Origin: Sporopachydermia quercuum
Taxonomy: Eukaryota; Ascomycota; Sporopachydermiomycetes; Sporopachydermiales; Sporopachydermiaceae
Reading direction: 5' to 3'
Length of the DNA: 64,000 bases
NCBI GenBank assembly: GCA_001599295.1
Contig: BCGN01000002.1
Span: 2,046,001 to 2,110,000, forward strand
Shown: positions 33,709 to 43,099 of the stretch, piece by piece
Numbering within the stretch: position 1 is the stretch's first letter
Layout: each line of letters opens with the position of its first letter
Translations under genes and position numbers: made by a program
Notes under the pieces: model-generated
Told to the model about the DNA's origin: nothing
The model's database searches: none
The model's input: the letters and a program-made list of their open reading frames with translations, nothing else

Positions 33709-34629
33709 ATGAGTGAAAAGGTCAAAAGCTACAATTTGAAGTAAGTAATGATGAATTATAGTGAGTGTATTAAAGAAGTACGAGCATATATTCATNTACA
33801 CACTTTCCAATAGTGAATTTTGTTCTTTTCTTCTAATTTTATGCTAGTCCTCATCCTAACAACGGTTTCCCAGTTCCATTGTTGCTCTTAGAGGAGCTTG
33901 TGATGAATCATTGGCAACGGTATGTATATCACCATATAATTTGGAATATGCTGTGATTTGATGGAACTGTTATTATAATGAATCGAAGTCTGAAAAGATG
34001 ATTCACAAAAGTGGGTTATTAATGTGAGAAGATTATCATGATTGCAGTTTGTCCTCGTCTTACTGCAATTGTAGTGCATAAACTACAAAAGCACATCAAG
34101 GAATCTATTTGGAACAAACAGATCATCATTAAAGTTGTCAAAGCAGCCTCATTTCCTTTCTTGTTTATTCTCCTGCTAACAGATCAACATTCAGATATTT
34201 GAAAGCTTAGGATATAAACAATCCTTCATTATTTCAAACATAAAACTCTTTATTGGTTATATCATGATCGCTTCTTCTGGCTTATGCTTCTGGAATGACT
34301 ATCAACTAGGATTTGAAAAAGCAAAATCAGTAACAACAATATGTGTGATCACTTTCTTCTTTTTATACGTAATCTTCATGTATATAGTAATGGGTCTTGA
34401 AGGCAAAACGCGGTATGCTGGTACATTAGATAAAGAATCGGTAAAATTGACAACGGAGACATCAAAATATGATACCTTGTATACAATTACTATTATAAAG
34501 AATGGAAACAAAGCAGCTCTCATTGTGAATGAGCTTGAATTAACTCAGTATTTCAATTCCTTGGGTCATTTTAACTATCCTAAGTTCAANCAAGCAATTG
34601 TTAGTATCGTTAAGCCTAAATGCTCTTGA
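33709..34629 (+). CDS. SPC2: Signal peptidase complex subunit 2 (three exons)
   Basis: Exons at 33709-33740, 33892-33919 and 34195-34629 give 164 residues (S. cerevisiae Spc2: 178). The joined N-terminus (MSEKVKSYNLKGACDESLAT, then IFESLGYKQSF) aligns well with Spc2, including the DEAL-type helix before the first membrane segment. Two hydrophobic segments follow (IKLFIGYIMIASSGLCFW and VTTICVITFFFLYVIFMYIV), with the YAGTLDKES and LYTITII blocks of the cytosolic tail. Spc2/SPC25 is a non-catalytic ER membrane subunit that links signal peptidase to the translocon. The exons were found by reading frame, splice sites and alignment to the known protein from memory. SPC2 sits between MAG2 and the TDA5-like gene, where S. 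cerevisiae lacks it. Confidence 0.9.
33741..33891 (+). other. SPC2: SPC2 intron 1
   Basis: The donor is GTAAGT, the branch site TCCTAAC is at 33854-33860 and the acceptor TTAG ends at 33891. Length is 151 nt, splitting a lysine codon (AA/A). Confidence 0.85.
33920..34194 (+). other. SPC2: SPC2 intron 2
   Basis: The donor is GTATGT, the branch site TGCTAAC is at 34174-34180 and the acceptor CAG is 14 nt after it. Length is 275 nt, phase 0. The exon between the two introns is only 28 nt. Confidence 0.88.
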
Positions 34630-34932
34630 TGGTTGTTTATTATGATAATAAATGTAATGGGAGGAAGAGAATGATGGCTGAATTTGTTAGCAATAATTGA
34701 ATAGGTTCATTGAGATGATTTAACGAAATGTACTGTTTAAGGAAGGTAACTGAGCACATCTACACGTGTCACACATTGAAAGCATTGCGACTTGAGAAGA
34801 ACTGAAAAGAGGGTATTGGCGCTAAATTGAAATGAGAAATGAGAGCTTCCACATGAATTTCAGTACGTAATCTTGATTACACTGGGAAGATCGAAGATGA
34901 AGATTTGTATAAAATGTTCAAGGCAGTATCAG

Positions 34933-34974
34933 AATCAACGTCAAAATCAACTTTAAAATCAACTTTAAAATCAA
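34933..34974. repeat. Degenerate 12-bp tandem repeat
   Basis: About 3.5 copies of AATCAACTTTAA are present. The first copy differs (AATCAACGTCAA), the second and third are identical, and the last is partial. Confidence 0.85.
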
Positions 34975-35514
34975 AAACTTATTCTGGCATGATATATGAA
35001 TATACCGTATATTTCATTCCTGTATCCTGTATTTTGCTCCTGATATTTTAGTAGTATTTACATACTCATTCAGGTCTTTAGTCTGTCGGCTTTTCGCTGG
35101 TCCAAAAGGCCTACCTTTTACTCCCAATACAACAACATGAGATTGCTAGAAAATCAACAGACTCTGCAATAAAATATACTTGAAGGCCTAAGCCCATGAG
35201 GTAGGAGCTAAGAATCCAAATATATCTACAGCTCCTGGACAGAAAGAGCTCAAGAATCCAAATCAAAAACATACGGTCCATCCCAATTCATTCGTGAACC
35301 AAGCCAGAGTAGAATGAGCGGAAATGCAAACTGCTACGATCCCTTCAAAGCCAGAAGGCCCAAATCGCAAGGTGAAATAAAATAAATAGTAAAACAGGAA
35401 TCAAGCATTTACATAATTACTTGCTGTGTTATCTGGGAAAAGGCGGCATTCCTCACCTTCTGTCGGTAACATGAAACGTACTATGAAGCATGTTAAAAGC
35501 TGGTTAAATGTTGG

Positions 35515-35565
35515 TTCTAAGTGGTATTCTAAGTGGTATTCTAAGTGGTATTCTAAGTGGTATTC
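35515..35565. repeat. Minisatellite, 4 x 12 bp
   Basis: Four identical copies of TTCTAAGTGGTA plus three bases of a fifth. It is non-coding as far as can be seen. Confidence 0.95.
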
Positions 35566-35676
35566 ATAAATAGCAATAATGTCGTGAATACTNCTCCAAA
35601 TTGATAATTCAAGTATTCTTTGTTCTCCAATTAATCCTCACCTTGCTGTTGTATTTTCCTACTTGACTCATTTAAT

Positions 35677-35877
35677 GTGATTGTGTTGATTGATTCACTT
35701 AGTTTCTTACGAAAGTCTCTGAAATGCCTCATAGAGATTCAAGCTGGTAGTAAAGGGCCCATAACTTTGTATGACTTACCAATTGCAGCTTTTGTTTTTG
35801 CTTTGACAAACAATGATAATAAAATTTTAGAAGCTAGCAAAAGAAGAGCTATCAAAATGCGTGGAATATGTCTGTAG
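35677..35877 (+). CDS. Unassigned protein-like frame, possible exon
   Basis: The frame has no ATG at its start; a TTCACTTAG acceptor lies at 35694-35702. The peptide (including GPITLYDLPIAAFVFALTN and EASKRRAIKMRG) has balanced composition. It may be the last exon of a spliced gene. No family was recognised. Confidence 0.25.
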   Translation: MIVLIDSLSFLRKSLKCLIEIQAGSKGPITLYDLPIAAFVFALTNNDNKILEASKRRAIKMRGICL

Positions 35878-35983
35878 AAATGAGATACAAGTATACAATA
35901 TAAGCATAAATACCATTTAATTATGACTTACAACTTAAACGATGCNCCATTGGCTCAGAATTATTACATCTTAATTATTTTAA

Positions 35984-36202
35984 TCCAACTCTGCAGTCAC
36001 TAAGTTTATATTGAAGTATCGTAGACAGAATTGGCAGCTTAATGTTGATCAAGAGCTACAACAGGCATTAGCAATAAAGACGAAATGTAAACCATCAGAT
36101 ATATATGTTATGTCAACAATTCATATTGCACAACATTTGCAAAACTTTTTCTTGCCGAATCAGATTGATTGTATTAATTGTTATTATTATTATTTTATCT
36201 AA
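35984..36202 (+). CDS. Unassigned protein-like frame, possible exon
   Basis: An acceptor-like CTCTGCAG sits at 35989-35996, followed by TKFILKYRRQNWQLNVDQEL, an amphipathic, helix-like peptide that runs on to QQALAIKTKCKPSDIYVM. The end is low-complexity (YYYY) and probably not coding. There is no ATG in a good place and no family I recognise. Confidence 0.22.
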   Translation, partial: SNSAVTKFILKYRRQNWQLNVDQELQQALAIKTKCKPSDIYVMSTIHIAQHLQNFFLPNQIDCINCYYYYFI

Positions 36203-36369
36203 TTTATGAATCTATGAATTGCTTTGGATATAGTAGTAGATAATGAGATAATAATCCAAAGAAACATCCATATCACCCTTTTTCAGTCATTCCAACCATT
36301 GTTCGAGTCCTCAGTGCCATATATAAAGCAGTCTTCGCAGAAATTTATGATCTTAAATTATCACCTATA

Positions 36370-36507
36370 GCTAATTAGCTATTGCAAAGCAATGGCAACG
36401 GCAAGTCCAGAAGTCTCAGGAGGTGAGCTTAGGTGTCAGAGTTGCCTTACCTGCACCAGCAGGTTCCAATAAGGGGAATCTGATGGACTTTGATGTTCGT
36501 GATAGTT
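36370..36507 (+). CDS. Unassigned protein-like frame, possible last exon
   Basis: An open frame ends at 36507 with a protein-like tail (SLGVRVALPAPAGSNKGN, then LMDFDVRDS). It lacks an ATG at its head and follows an acceptor-like TTAG. It might connect to the frames at 35.7-36.2 kb by splicing, but I found no convincing donor. Confidence 0.2.
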
Positions 36508-36586
36508 GATGCTGGTTATGTTATTATTATATTATTATTCATCTCATTGCTATTGTATGCTCCTCTCATATCTCCCATTGTTATAA

Positions 36587-37579
36587 CTACCTCACTGCCT
36601 GACCACTACTAGCAGCATCCATACCACTAAACTTCCTTAATACTACTGAAATCCCCTCAGGAAAACACCTCATTAAAGGAAGAAATCTAACATAAAAAGG
36701 AATAGAAATACTCCCAGTGTATCCGAAATCGATCTCCCGTTCAATCCTATCAGCCAATGTCTGATGATCTACAATTGGAGCAATAAGCTCAGAAGGACTG
36801 CGAACATCTTCAAACATTTTGGTATCTAATTGGCCGGGAATTACTAGCATCGTTTTAATATTTGACGATTTGAGTTCGAATTTGATGCTTTCATGAGCAG
36901 CAATTATGGCAGCTTTTGAAGCTGAATAGAAAGGCAAATTGACTGGAGAAACAAAGCCTAGGGCAGAAGCCACATTTACAATGAATCCTCTCTGGCTTAG
37001 GATCATATTCGGGAGACAGAGTTGACTGAGCCACATTCCAGAAAGGAAATTTACCGCGAGGGATTTTTCCATTTCGGGAATCGAGGTTTCCGCAAATGGT
37101 TTTTTGATCCTGATTCCTGCGTTGTTTACGAGAATGGTGATTTTCCCTACTGTTTTCTCGATCTCCAATATCCGGTCCGAACATTCTTGGGGGCTACCCA
37201 CGTCGCATTTATAGAAAATCACGTTCTGGGGGATTCCAAGTCTTTGCTTTTCCTTGTCTGGTTCCGATTCCGGTTCCAAAACGTCTAGAATCACAACCGA
37301 TTTTACCCGAGAGCTAAGCTTGAGGGCTATAGCTCTTCCGAGCCCTCGGCTCCCACCAGTCACCACAGCAACATCCGAGGGTCTGATCCAATCCCGTTCC
37401 GTCCGATTCCACCACAGATCCAAATATAGAGCCATTTGAACCGTCAAAACGACTATAAGTAGGCTTCTGCGGCAAATAGCACCGCTGTTCGTGATACTAT
37501 AGAGCAATGCACATAAGGTAGCAATAAAAAAGGCAGGATTGAGAGACAATGTCAAATAATCGAAAGAAGGTTTCGCCAT
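36587..37579 (-). CDS. TDA5: Membrane-anchored short-chain dehydrogenase (Tda5-like)
   Basis: A 330-residue SDR enzyme. Two hydrophobic N-terminal segments (about 12-55) probably anchor it to a membrane. The cofactor motif TGGSRGLG (about 74-81) is followed by an acidic residue after the second strand (VILDV), which favours NAD(H). NNAG (about 151-154), the catalytic serine in NVASALGF, and YSASKAA with the Tyr-x3-Lys pair (about 218-224) are all present, so it should be active. The substrate is unknown; relatives act on retinoids, steroids or lipids. Its place between TUS1 and MAG2 matches S. cerevisiae TDA5 (YLR426W, 326 residues), which supports the name. Confidence 0.85.
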   Translation of the reverse strand: MAKPSFDYLTLSLNPAFFIATLCALLYSITNSGAICRRSLLIVVLTVQMALYLDLWWNRTERDWIRPSDVAVVTGGSRGLGRAIALKLSSRVKSVVILDVLEPESEPDKEKQRLGIPQNVIFYKCDVGSPQECSDRILEIEKTVGKITILVNNAGIRIKKPFAETSIPEMEKSLAVNFLSGMWLSQLCLPNMILSQRGFIVNVASALGFVSPVNLPFYSASKAAIIAAHESIKFELKSSNIKTMLVIPGQLDTKMFEDVRSPSELIAPIVDHQTLADRIEREIDFGYTGSISIPFYVRFLPLMRCFPEGISVVLRKFSGMDAASSGQAVR

Positions 37580-37937
37580 TGTAACAAGGATCCGGGGGAT
37601 GTTTTTGGGAAGATGAAGCTGACGTCCACATTGATTCGATCTCAGAAGAAGAGCTCACAAGAAGAGATAGAAGCCGCGATGAGCCGAAAAGATATAGTTA
37701 GACTATTTNATGATTGAGTAAGCAAAAAATAAGTGTCCCATACTACGGGAGAGGGAGAAAAGACACCAAAAATATTAATAAAAAAAAGATTACGTGATAG
37801 GCTAAGTAAATTATTATATGATTACGTAATGTAATTATATGTTACAGATTACAAATAATGGTCAACAGAACTAACGGAACCAGAGGAACCAACGGACCGG
37901 AAACTCGCGGAGGAGATTTAATCTCGGTTCGAATCTA

Positions 37938-37986
37938 CGCAAAAGCTCGGCAACCTTGAACGTTNGAGATTTTCCGAGCTTTTGCG
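37938..37986. repeat. Perfect inverted repeat, 13-bp stem
   Basis: CGCAAAAGCTCGG (37938-37950) and CCGAGCTTTTGCG (37974-37986) are exact complements across a 23-nt spacer. They lie about 360 bp upstream of the TDA5-like gene. Confidence 0.75.
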
Positions 37987-38205
37987 AAACTCACTGTTTA
38001 TACTTCTACTTGCCCTGTTTCATACACTAATTAACATAACAAGCTAATGCATTTGATTGCTCACTTAAAATACATATCTCCAATTGGTTCGTGTTGTCGT
38101 TTATACTTACTTCATTGGGTTTAGTGGTTTAATTGGAAGCAAATGCTCGGAAAGAATGAGTGTCAGCATCTAGTTTGGCTGATTCCTATTAGACAGAAGA
38201 ACAAA

Positions 38206-38240
38206 GGAACGTCGGAACAGCGGAACATCGGCAACGGAAT
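38206..38240. repeat. Degenerate 8-bp repeat (GGAACNNC)
   Basis: GGAACGTC, GGAACAGC and GGAACATC follow each other directly, then GGCAACGG. It is short and imperfect, in CpG-rich intergenic DNA. Confidence 0.6.
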
Positions 38241-38620
38241 AGTGGAATAGCACAACTTTCCGGAAGTTTTGCTTGAAGTTGCTCGGATATTCCTGAATTT
38301 AAGTAAAGTTCCGATATGATTTCCGATATAAACTGTATATTCTCTGTAATGATCTAATACCATCACAAAAGAGACAAACGATATCCGCGTTCTAGTGTAC
38401 ACCAAACGTTGTATTACGCCGCAGTCTGTTACTTCAGTAGATTTTCCATTAATTCTGACATTTTCTTTTCACCGAATAATTCCGTAGTCCAATACTTCCA
38501 GTGTATTCCTCTTTTTTTATCTAATTCTCTAATGAATAATCATATAATCAACAAACATACAAAACAACTGTCTCTATAGCTTACCCCTCATATCCCTCAT
38601 TNCCGGCATTATTATTCTAG

Positions 38621-41600
38621 TTATTCCTCCGCAGAACACCTATTTTGAACATCCAGTAGAACCAAAACTTGCCGATCCGGAACCTTCCGATGATCAAGTC
38701 CAAATAAAACTCTCCCGGGCTTGCGGTCGTAAACTTTGATTCTTCGGCCCAATACTGTAAAATCTTCAAACTCTTTCCGGTTGTTCCGTTTTCCTTTTAG
38801 CCATTCGTCAATTCCAAATAAAGGTTTTGTATTTCCGCTTGTTTTGGGATATCCGTCATTTGCTAATCGGATCACTTCTATAACCTTGTTGTTGACTATA
38901 ATTAAGTTTCCGGACTCGAAAATGACTTCTTCAGCTTCAATGGAGTAAACAATAGCGTTGGCTCGGCTAATTGAACCGGTCCGGTCAACAAAGACGGCTA
39001 AGCGATCATAAGCGAGAAGGAATTCTGGAGCGGTTGGAGTTCCGGTTATCCCCGCAGCTAACGGTTTGAATTCGGCTAATAATTTCTGAAGTTTGTTCAC
39101 TGAGTTCTTATTACCTAATCCGGTCATAGCTTGTCCTGAAAGGGTAACACGAGGAACCGGGATAGGAATAAAGTTACTTAGAGTTGCAAATTCAAAGCCG
39201 GAACTACCCAAATTTGCTATTCCATTCCCTAATATAAAAACTCCCCGTGATTCTCCTTCAAAAGCGGCAATTTCTCTGAAATGAGATACCATTTCGGGGA
39301 AAACTGGATCCAATATAGGAACAGTTGCATGCACTTTCGGATTAGGTTTCTTAGTATAGTACAAAAGTATATCTTGGTTATTGCTTAATTGCCCAGTTCG
39401 GAAAAATGTGACGTTATCGGTAATAAATCTCATGTCAATTGTGGCGGGTTGCCTATTTCGGTAAGCCTTAATGAAACTGTGAACGTCCCAAAACATTAAC
39501 CATTTATTTGATGATATCGTAATCGCCAAAATAATGTGGCTTTGCCCAATTTTCATTGTTTGCAGATGCCTAAAAGGGAAAGTCTGGCAAATAAACTTCC
39601 ATGCTGATTTCCCCATTTTTCCTTTAGCTTTATTACCTTTCCTAATTGTGAGACTTCTCATATAGAGCTTTCCCGATGGAACACTAACTATTACAAATTC
39701 GTCATTATCCTTCCTAAACGAGCAACCCGCTGAAATCGGCCCTTTCACAATCGATCTCTCCACTCCATTAGGTATCCGTAACAGGCTCTTTTCTTCACAA
39801 AACTGGACAACTCCGCTCGAGTCGGTAAAGAATTCCCCACATGAAACAGATAGCAACCTTATTGCCGACCCAAATTCTCGGCTGCGCCTCCCGAAAAAGT
39901 CCTGTTTAGCCGCGTCCAGAACACTCAGCCACTTCACATATTCCTCTTGGCTCCGGCAGAACAAATTAAGTACTTGGCCGTTAACTATAAGGTTCCGAAG
40001 AGTTATTATTTGGGTTCCGCTTTCCGCATCTGGTTTCCCGGTATTATTTCCTGTTTCAGTAATTTCTTCCTGTTTCCGTTGCACCAGCAAATGGCTTAAC
40101 GGAATAGGCATTTGTACCACTTTATATTTCCTAGTTTTAGTTTCCGGTTCAGTTATTAGCACATGAGAGTCTAATACTATAACAAATAACCGAGTGACCG
40201 TTCCGAAAGCACCTCTAATTCTTCCGTCGACGGGAGCGGCATGATAAAGTTTCCGAGAGGTGGAATTAGTGTTGCTTTTTAGGTTTAGCTCATAGCCATC
40301 TTTAAACGCCACTTTCTTAACTATTTCAGAATATTCCTGTTTGTCTGTGGCTCGGCCTTTGGCATCATTGATACCATTTAAAAGGGATTCCGTAGCGTCG
40401 ATTGCCCTCTCAAGGCTCATTTTTTCCTCCTTAGGACTTGTTCCCTTGGTACAAAGAGTTAAAAGGGTTTTAAGGGTGTTCAATATTTGGACAATATGGC
40501 TAATTGGCTCTAAGCGGAGTCTCGTAAACTCTACCCGAGTCTCCTGAACTTCGGGTAAAGTTTCAATTGAGCTAAGCCATTGGACGAATTCGACTGTGGA
40601 CTGCTGGTTTTGGTAATGTCTGATTGTGGCTTCGACAAAAGTTAGTTTCTCGGAATAGTTTGTAGCAGTTGATTTAACCTGTGGAGCAGCGGCGGCGAAA
40701 ATATCTCCTATTCCGGTAACCAAACACCCNTGTAGGTAAAAACGATATAATAATGGTTGCAAAAACTGAATCCGGTAACTGGTATTAACTAATTGAGCAG
40801 TTCCGAACATATAATCAATAAACAAATCTTGATAGGGAATAATATTTCCTTTCTGACGTAATGAGTTTCCTATTACGTCTACTAATATCCTCATTCGGTC
40901 ATTAAATTTCCATTCCCATCGAATAAGGTTGAAAATATGGTTTTGCTCCTCAACTTTATTTCGTCCCAGTGTGGCGCGTTTCTCCTCATTAAGGTTCCAG
41001 TATTCATGCCAATGGATCTCTTTTTGGAAAGCTTTGTGTATAGTGTTTTCTATGATGCGCCACACCTTTACTTGTTCTTCTTCCGGCAGACTATTGAATT
41101 GCTTAGTGGCGCAGCATCGTGGCGAATAACATTTGCCGATATGCATCCCGGTTTGGGTCTCAGTTGGGTAAATATGGCTTCTGCTACTGTAGCAACCACT
41201 ACCAGTTAAGGCAACTAAAACGCCCGATATGGAAGAGACGCCTGACAGAGAGTAGCGACAAGTTTTAACCCCAGATTCTTCCAAAATAAGTAATACTCTT
41301 CCTGCTTTCAGACGGTCGATTATATAATCAATATATTCAGACTTATTAAGGAAATGCGTTTTCCCTAAATGGTAATCCATTAAACTTTCAAATGTGGCTT
41401 TAAGTTGAGTCAAATCTACGCATCCGGTAATTCCTACCGAATTAGGTCCAAAAACAGTGTTGCCGAGCCACCTAGCCAGCTCGGAAAGACTCCAAATATG
41501 CCGAATGCTCCCTAAATCGAAATCTGCTGTGACTGACTGGTCATTATTACCCATTTCAGTAACTCCAGGCTCGGGAATTGCCGGCAAATCAATCAGCTTC

Positions 41601-43099
41601 GCAGAATTAGGTACATCTGGCGGTGGCTCAGTTGGTACTGGTGGCGGCGGCTTAGACAATATATTGGGGTTTATCTTTAATGCTCTATTGGGCGGTTTTC
41701 TGTTGAATGAGTGCTGCTTTTGGCTAACTGACCTATTCATTCCGACCGTGAGAAGATGTGGCTCAGCAATTGCCCCAACGGGAAATTGTGGCACCACAGG
41801 CTCACTACTAGAGTAGATCGGATGTGCCGAAGGTTCTGGTCTCGGCCCGATCGGCCCGGAGATACTTTTAGAAGTAGATAGAGAGGTCGGAGGAGTCAGA
41901 AGGACCGGAAGGGCCGGAGGCAGAACAAGACTGGGAACGGAATTAGGATTCGGAAGCGGAAGCGGAAATGGCGGGTCGTACTTTAGTGGAGACGGCGGAA
42001 ACCCTAAAACTGGCTCATAAATTTGTGCTGTGTTCCACTGTTGAGAAGGTGCATGGATGTCAGCATCAACAGTCTCTGCTGGTTGCTCTGGCATAAATTG
42101 TGCCGGAGTGTCGAAAGAAGACGAATTCGGCAGTGAGGAAGAGCCCGGATATCCTATTGAGGAAATAGAGCTATCAGGTTGCTCCCAATTGGGATATATC
42201 CGAGGCTCAACCGGACTAGGGGTTTCCTGTTCGAGCTTTGGTAATGGAGGAGGCAAAGACACCCTTTTACTCTTTGGGGAAGAACGTGGCAAATTATAGG
42301 CCTCAATATCCATATCCGGAATACCCATATCCGGAGCATTGAACACAATCGGATAATCTCTTTCAGAACTTGCCGAATACTGGTACAAGAAGTGTGGCTC
42401 TGGAGGCATTTCTGGCTGCAGTGGCTCAGTGAAAGGTGTGACGAAGTTCCTATTATTGACTTCTAAATGCTGAAAACGGGAAATTAGAAACTCTCTGTAA
42501 TCGGGATTACTATTATTGGTAATAACGTGGCTCGGCAGGTCATCAGCAGGCCACGTTGGCTCTGGTGAATCCGACAAACGTCTCGGTAGTGGCGGCAGCG
42601 GCGGCGGCGGAACTTCTCTCACTACCCCTCCTTCGGAACTGAAAAGCTCCATCGTGTTTATCGTATTCATCGTATACATCGGAAAACTTTCAGGCGGGGA
42701 ACGAGGGCCTCTTATTGGACTACTGTTTAGGTTGCTTTGCGTTTGAAGACCTGCCGCTGATGGCATATTATGGTACAATGAATAGTTAGGTAATGGCTCA
42801 GCCACATTGGTGGCATACGCCACAAAGGTTGAGTTTGGTTCCAGAGGCTCTTTCGGAGGCAAAGGAGGCCCATTTGAGTAGTTCTGTGAAGAGTCGTTGT
42901 TGATAGTATGAATATAGTCATTTGGTTGTTGGTAGCTTGGTAGTTGTGGTGGTAAAGGAGGATAAGGCTGCTGAGGCTGTAGAGACTGCTGAGGCACAAG
43001 ATTGCCGCTTTGAGGCAATCCGAAAGCCGGATCTACCCAATTGGGATGGTTATTTCCGTTTTCGTCATCATAATATCCTGGTTCAGTAGATGGATACAT
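38621..43099 (-). CDS. TUS1: Rho1 guanine nucleotide exchange factor with CNH domain (Tus1-like)
   Basis: The product has 1492 residues. The first 510 are Pro/Ser-rich and disordered (many PPLPP tracts, potential SH3 ligands). A helical block starting IWSLSELARWL (about 530) precedes a divergent DH domain at about 720-880; VTGIGDIFAAAAPQ is its clearest part. A PH-like region follows (about 930-1045, with VQMPIPLSHLLV) and a citron-homology domain (about 1083-1440). This is the plan of S. cerevisiae Tus1 and Rom2, which activate Rho1 for cell wall integrity and cytokinesis. The usual start of the DH domain and its RIMRY-like helix are poorly kept (LRLEPISHIVQIL), so exchange activity is likely but not certain. 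Its neighbours TDA5 and MAG2 point to TUS1 rather than ROM2. Confidence 0.88.
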   Translation of the reverse strand: MYPSTEPGYYDDENGNNHPNWVDPAFGLPQSGNLVPQQSLQPQQPYPPLPPQLPSYQQPNDYIHTINNDSSQNYSNGPPLPPKEPLEPNSTFVAYATNVAEPLPNYSLYHNMPSAAGLQTQSNLNSSPIRGPRSPPESFPMYTMNTINTMELFSSEGGVVREVPPPPLPPLPRRLSDSPEPTWPADDLPSHVITNNSNPDYREFLISRFQHLEVNNRNFVTPFTEPLQPEMPPEPHFLYQYSASSERDYPIVFNAPDMGIPDMDIEAYNLPRSSPKSKRVSLPPPLPKLEQETPSPVEPRIYPNWEQPDSSISSIGYPGSSSLPNSSSFDTPAQFMPEQPAETVDADIHAPSQQWNTAQIYEPVLGFPPSPLKYDPPFPLPLPNPNSVPSLVLPPALPVLLTPPTSLSTSKSISGPIGPRPEPSAHPIYSSSEPVVPQFPVGAIAEPHLLTVGMNRSVSQKQHSFNRKPPNRALKINPNILSKPPPPVPTEPPPDVPNSAKLIDLPAIPEPGVTEMGNNDQSVTADFDLGSIRHIWSLSELARWLGNTVFGPNSVGITGCVDLTQLKATFESLMDYHLGKTHFLNKSEYIDYIIDRLKAGRVLLILEESGVKTCRYSLSGVSSISGVLVALTGSGCYSSRSHIYPTETQTGMHIGKCYSPRCCATKQFNSLPEEEQVKVWRIIENTIHKAFQKEIHWHEYWNLNEEKRATLGRNKVEEQNHIFNLIRWEWKFNDRMRILVDVIGNSLRQKGNIIPYQDLFIDYMFGTAQLVNTSYRIQFLQPLLYRFYLXGCLVTGIGDIFAAAAPQVKSTATNYSEKLTFVEATIRHYQNQQSTVEFVQWLSSIETLPEVQETRVEFTRLRLEPISHIVQILNTLKTLLTLCTKGTSPKEEKMSLERAIDATESLLNGINDAKGRATDKQEYSEIVKKVAFKDGYELNLKSNTNSTSRKLYHAAPVDGRIRGAFGTVTRLFVIVLDSHVLITEPETKTRKYKVVQMPIPLSHLLVQRKQEEITETGNNTGKPDAESGTQIITLRNLIVNGQVLNLFCRSQEEYVKWLSVLDAAKQDFFGRRSREFGSAIRLLSVSCGEFFTDSSGVVQFCEEKSLLRIPNGVERSIVKGPISAGCSFRKDNDEFVIVSVPSGKLYMRSLTIRKGNKAKGKMGKSAWKFICQTFPFRHLQTMKIGQSHIILAITISSNKWLMFWDVHSFIKAYRNRQPATIDMRFITDNVTFFRTGQLSNNQDILLYYTKKPNPKVHATVPILDPVFPEMVSHFREIAAFEGESRGVFILGNGIANLGSSGFEFATLSNFIPIPVPRVTLSGQAMTGLGNKNSVNKLQKLLAEFKPLAAGITGTPTAPEFLLAYDRLAVFVDRTGSISRANAIVYSIEAEEVIFESGNLIIVNNKVIEVIRLANDGYPKTSGNTKPLFGIDEWLKGKRNNRKEFEDFTVLGRRIKVYDRKPGRVLFGLDHRKVPDRQVLVLLDVQNRCSAEE

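Larger units (their letters stand above)
34630..36586. other. Intergenic with repeats and protein-like segments
   Basis: This stretch between SPC2 and the TDA5-like gene (their 3' ends face each other) has two 12-bp-period repeats and three protein-like frames without clear starts (35677-35877, 35984-36202 and about 36370-36507). The frames may be exons of an unrecognised spliced gene on the plus strand. Confidence 0.4.
37580..38620. other. Intergenic: TDA5 promoter and TUS1 3' flank
   Basis: This CpG-rich stretch contains a perfect 13-bp-stem hairpin at 37938-37986 and a degenerate 8-bp repeat near 38206-38240. No ORF of note was seen. Confidence 0.5.

Noticed and set aside
33841-33919. Alternative SPC2 second exon using the TGCTAG acceptor at 33841-33846
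   Set aside because: It keeps a frame (NPHPNNGFPVPLLLLEELV) but does not align with Spc2 and would not join in phase to the third exon. The TTAG acceptor at 33891 gives the known protein.
37926-37936. tRNA B-box-like GGTTCGAATCT
   Set aside because: The flanking bases cannot form the T-arm or acceptor stem, and no A box lies at the right distance upstream.
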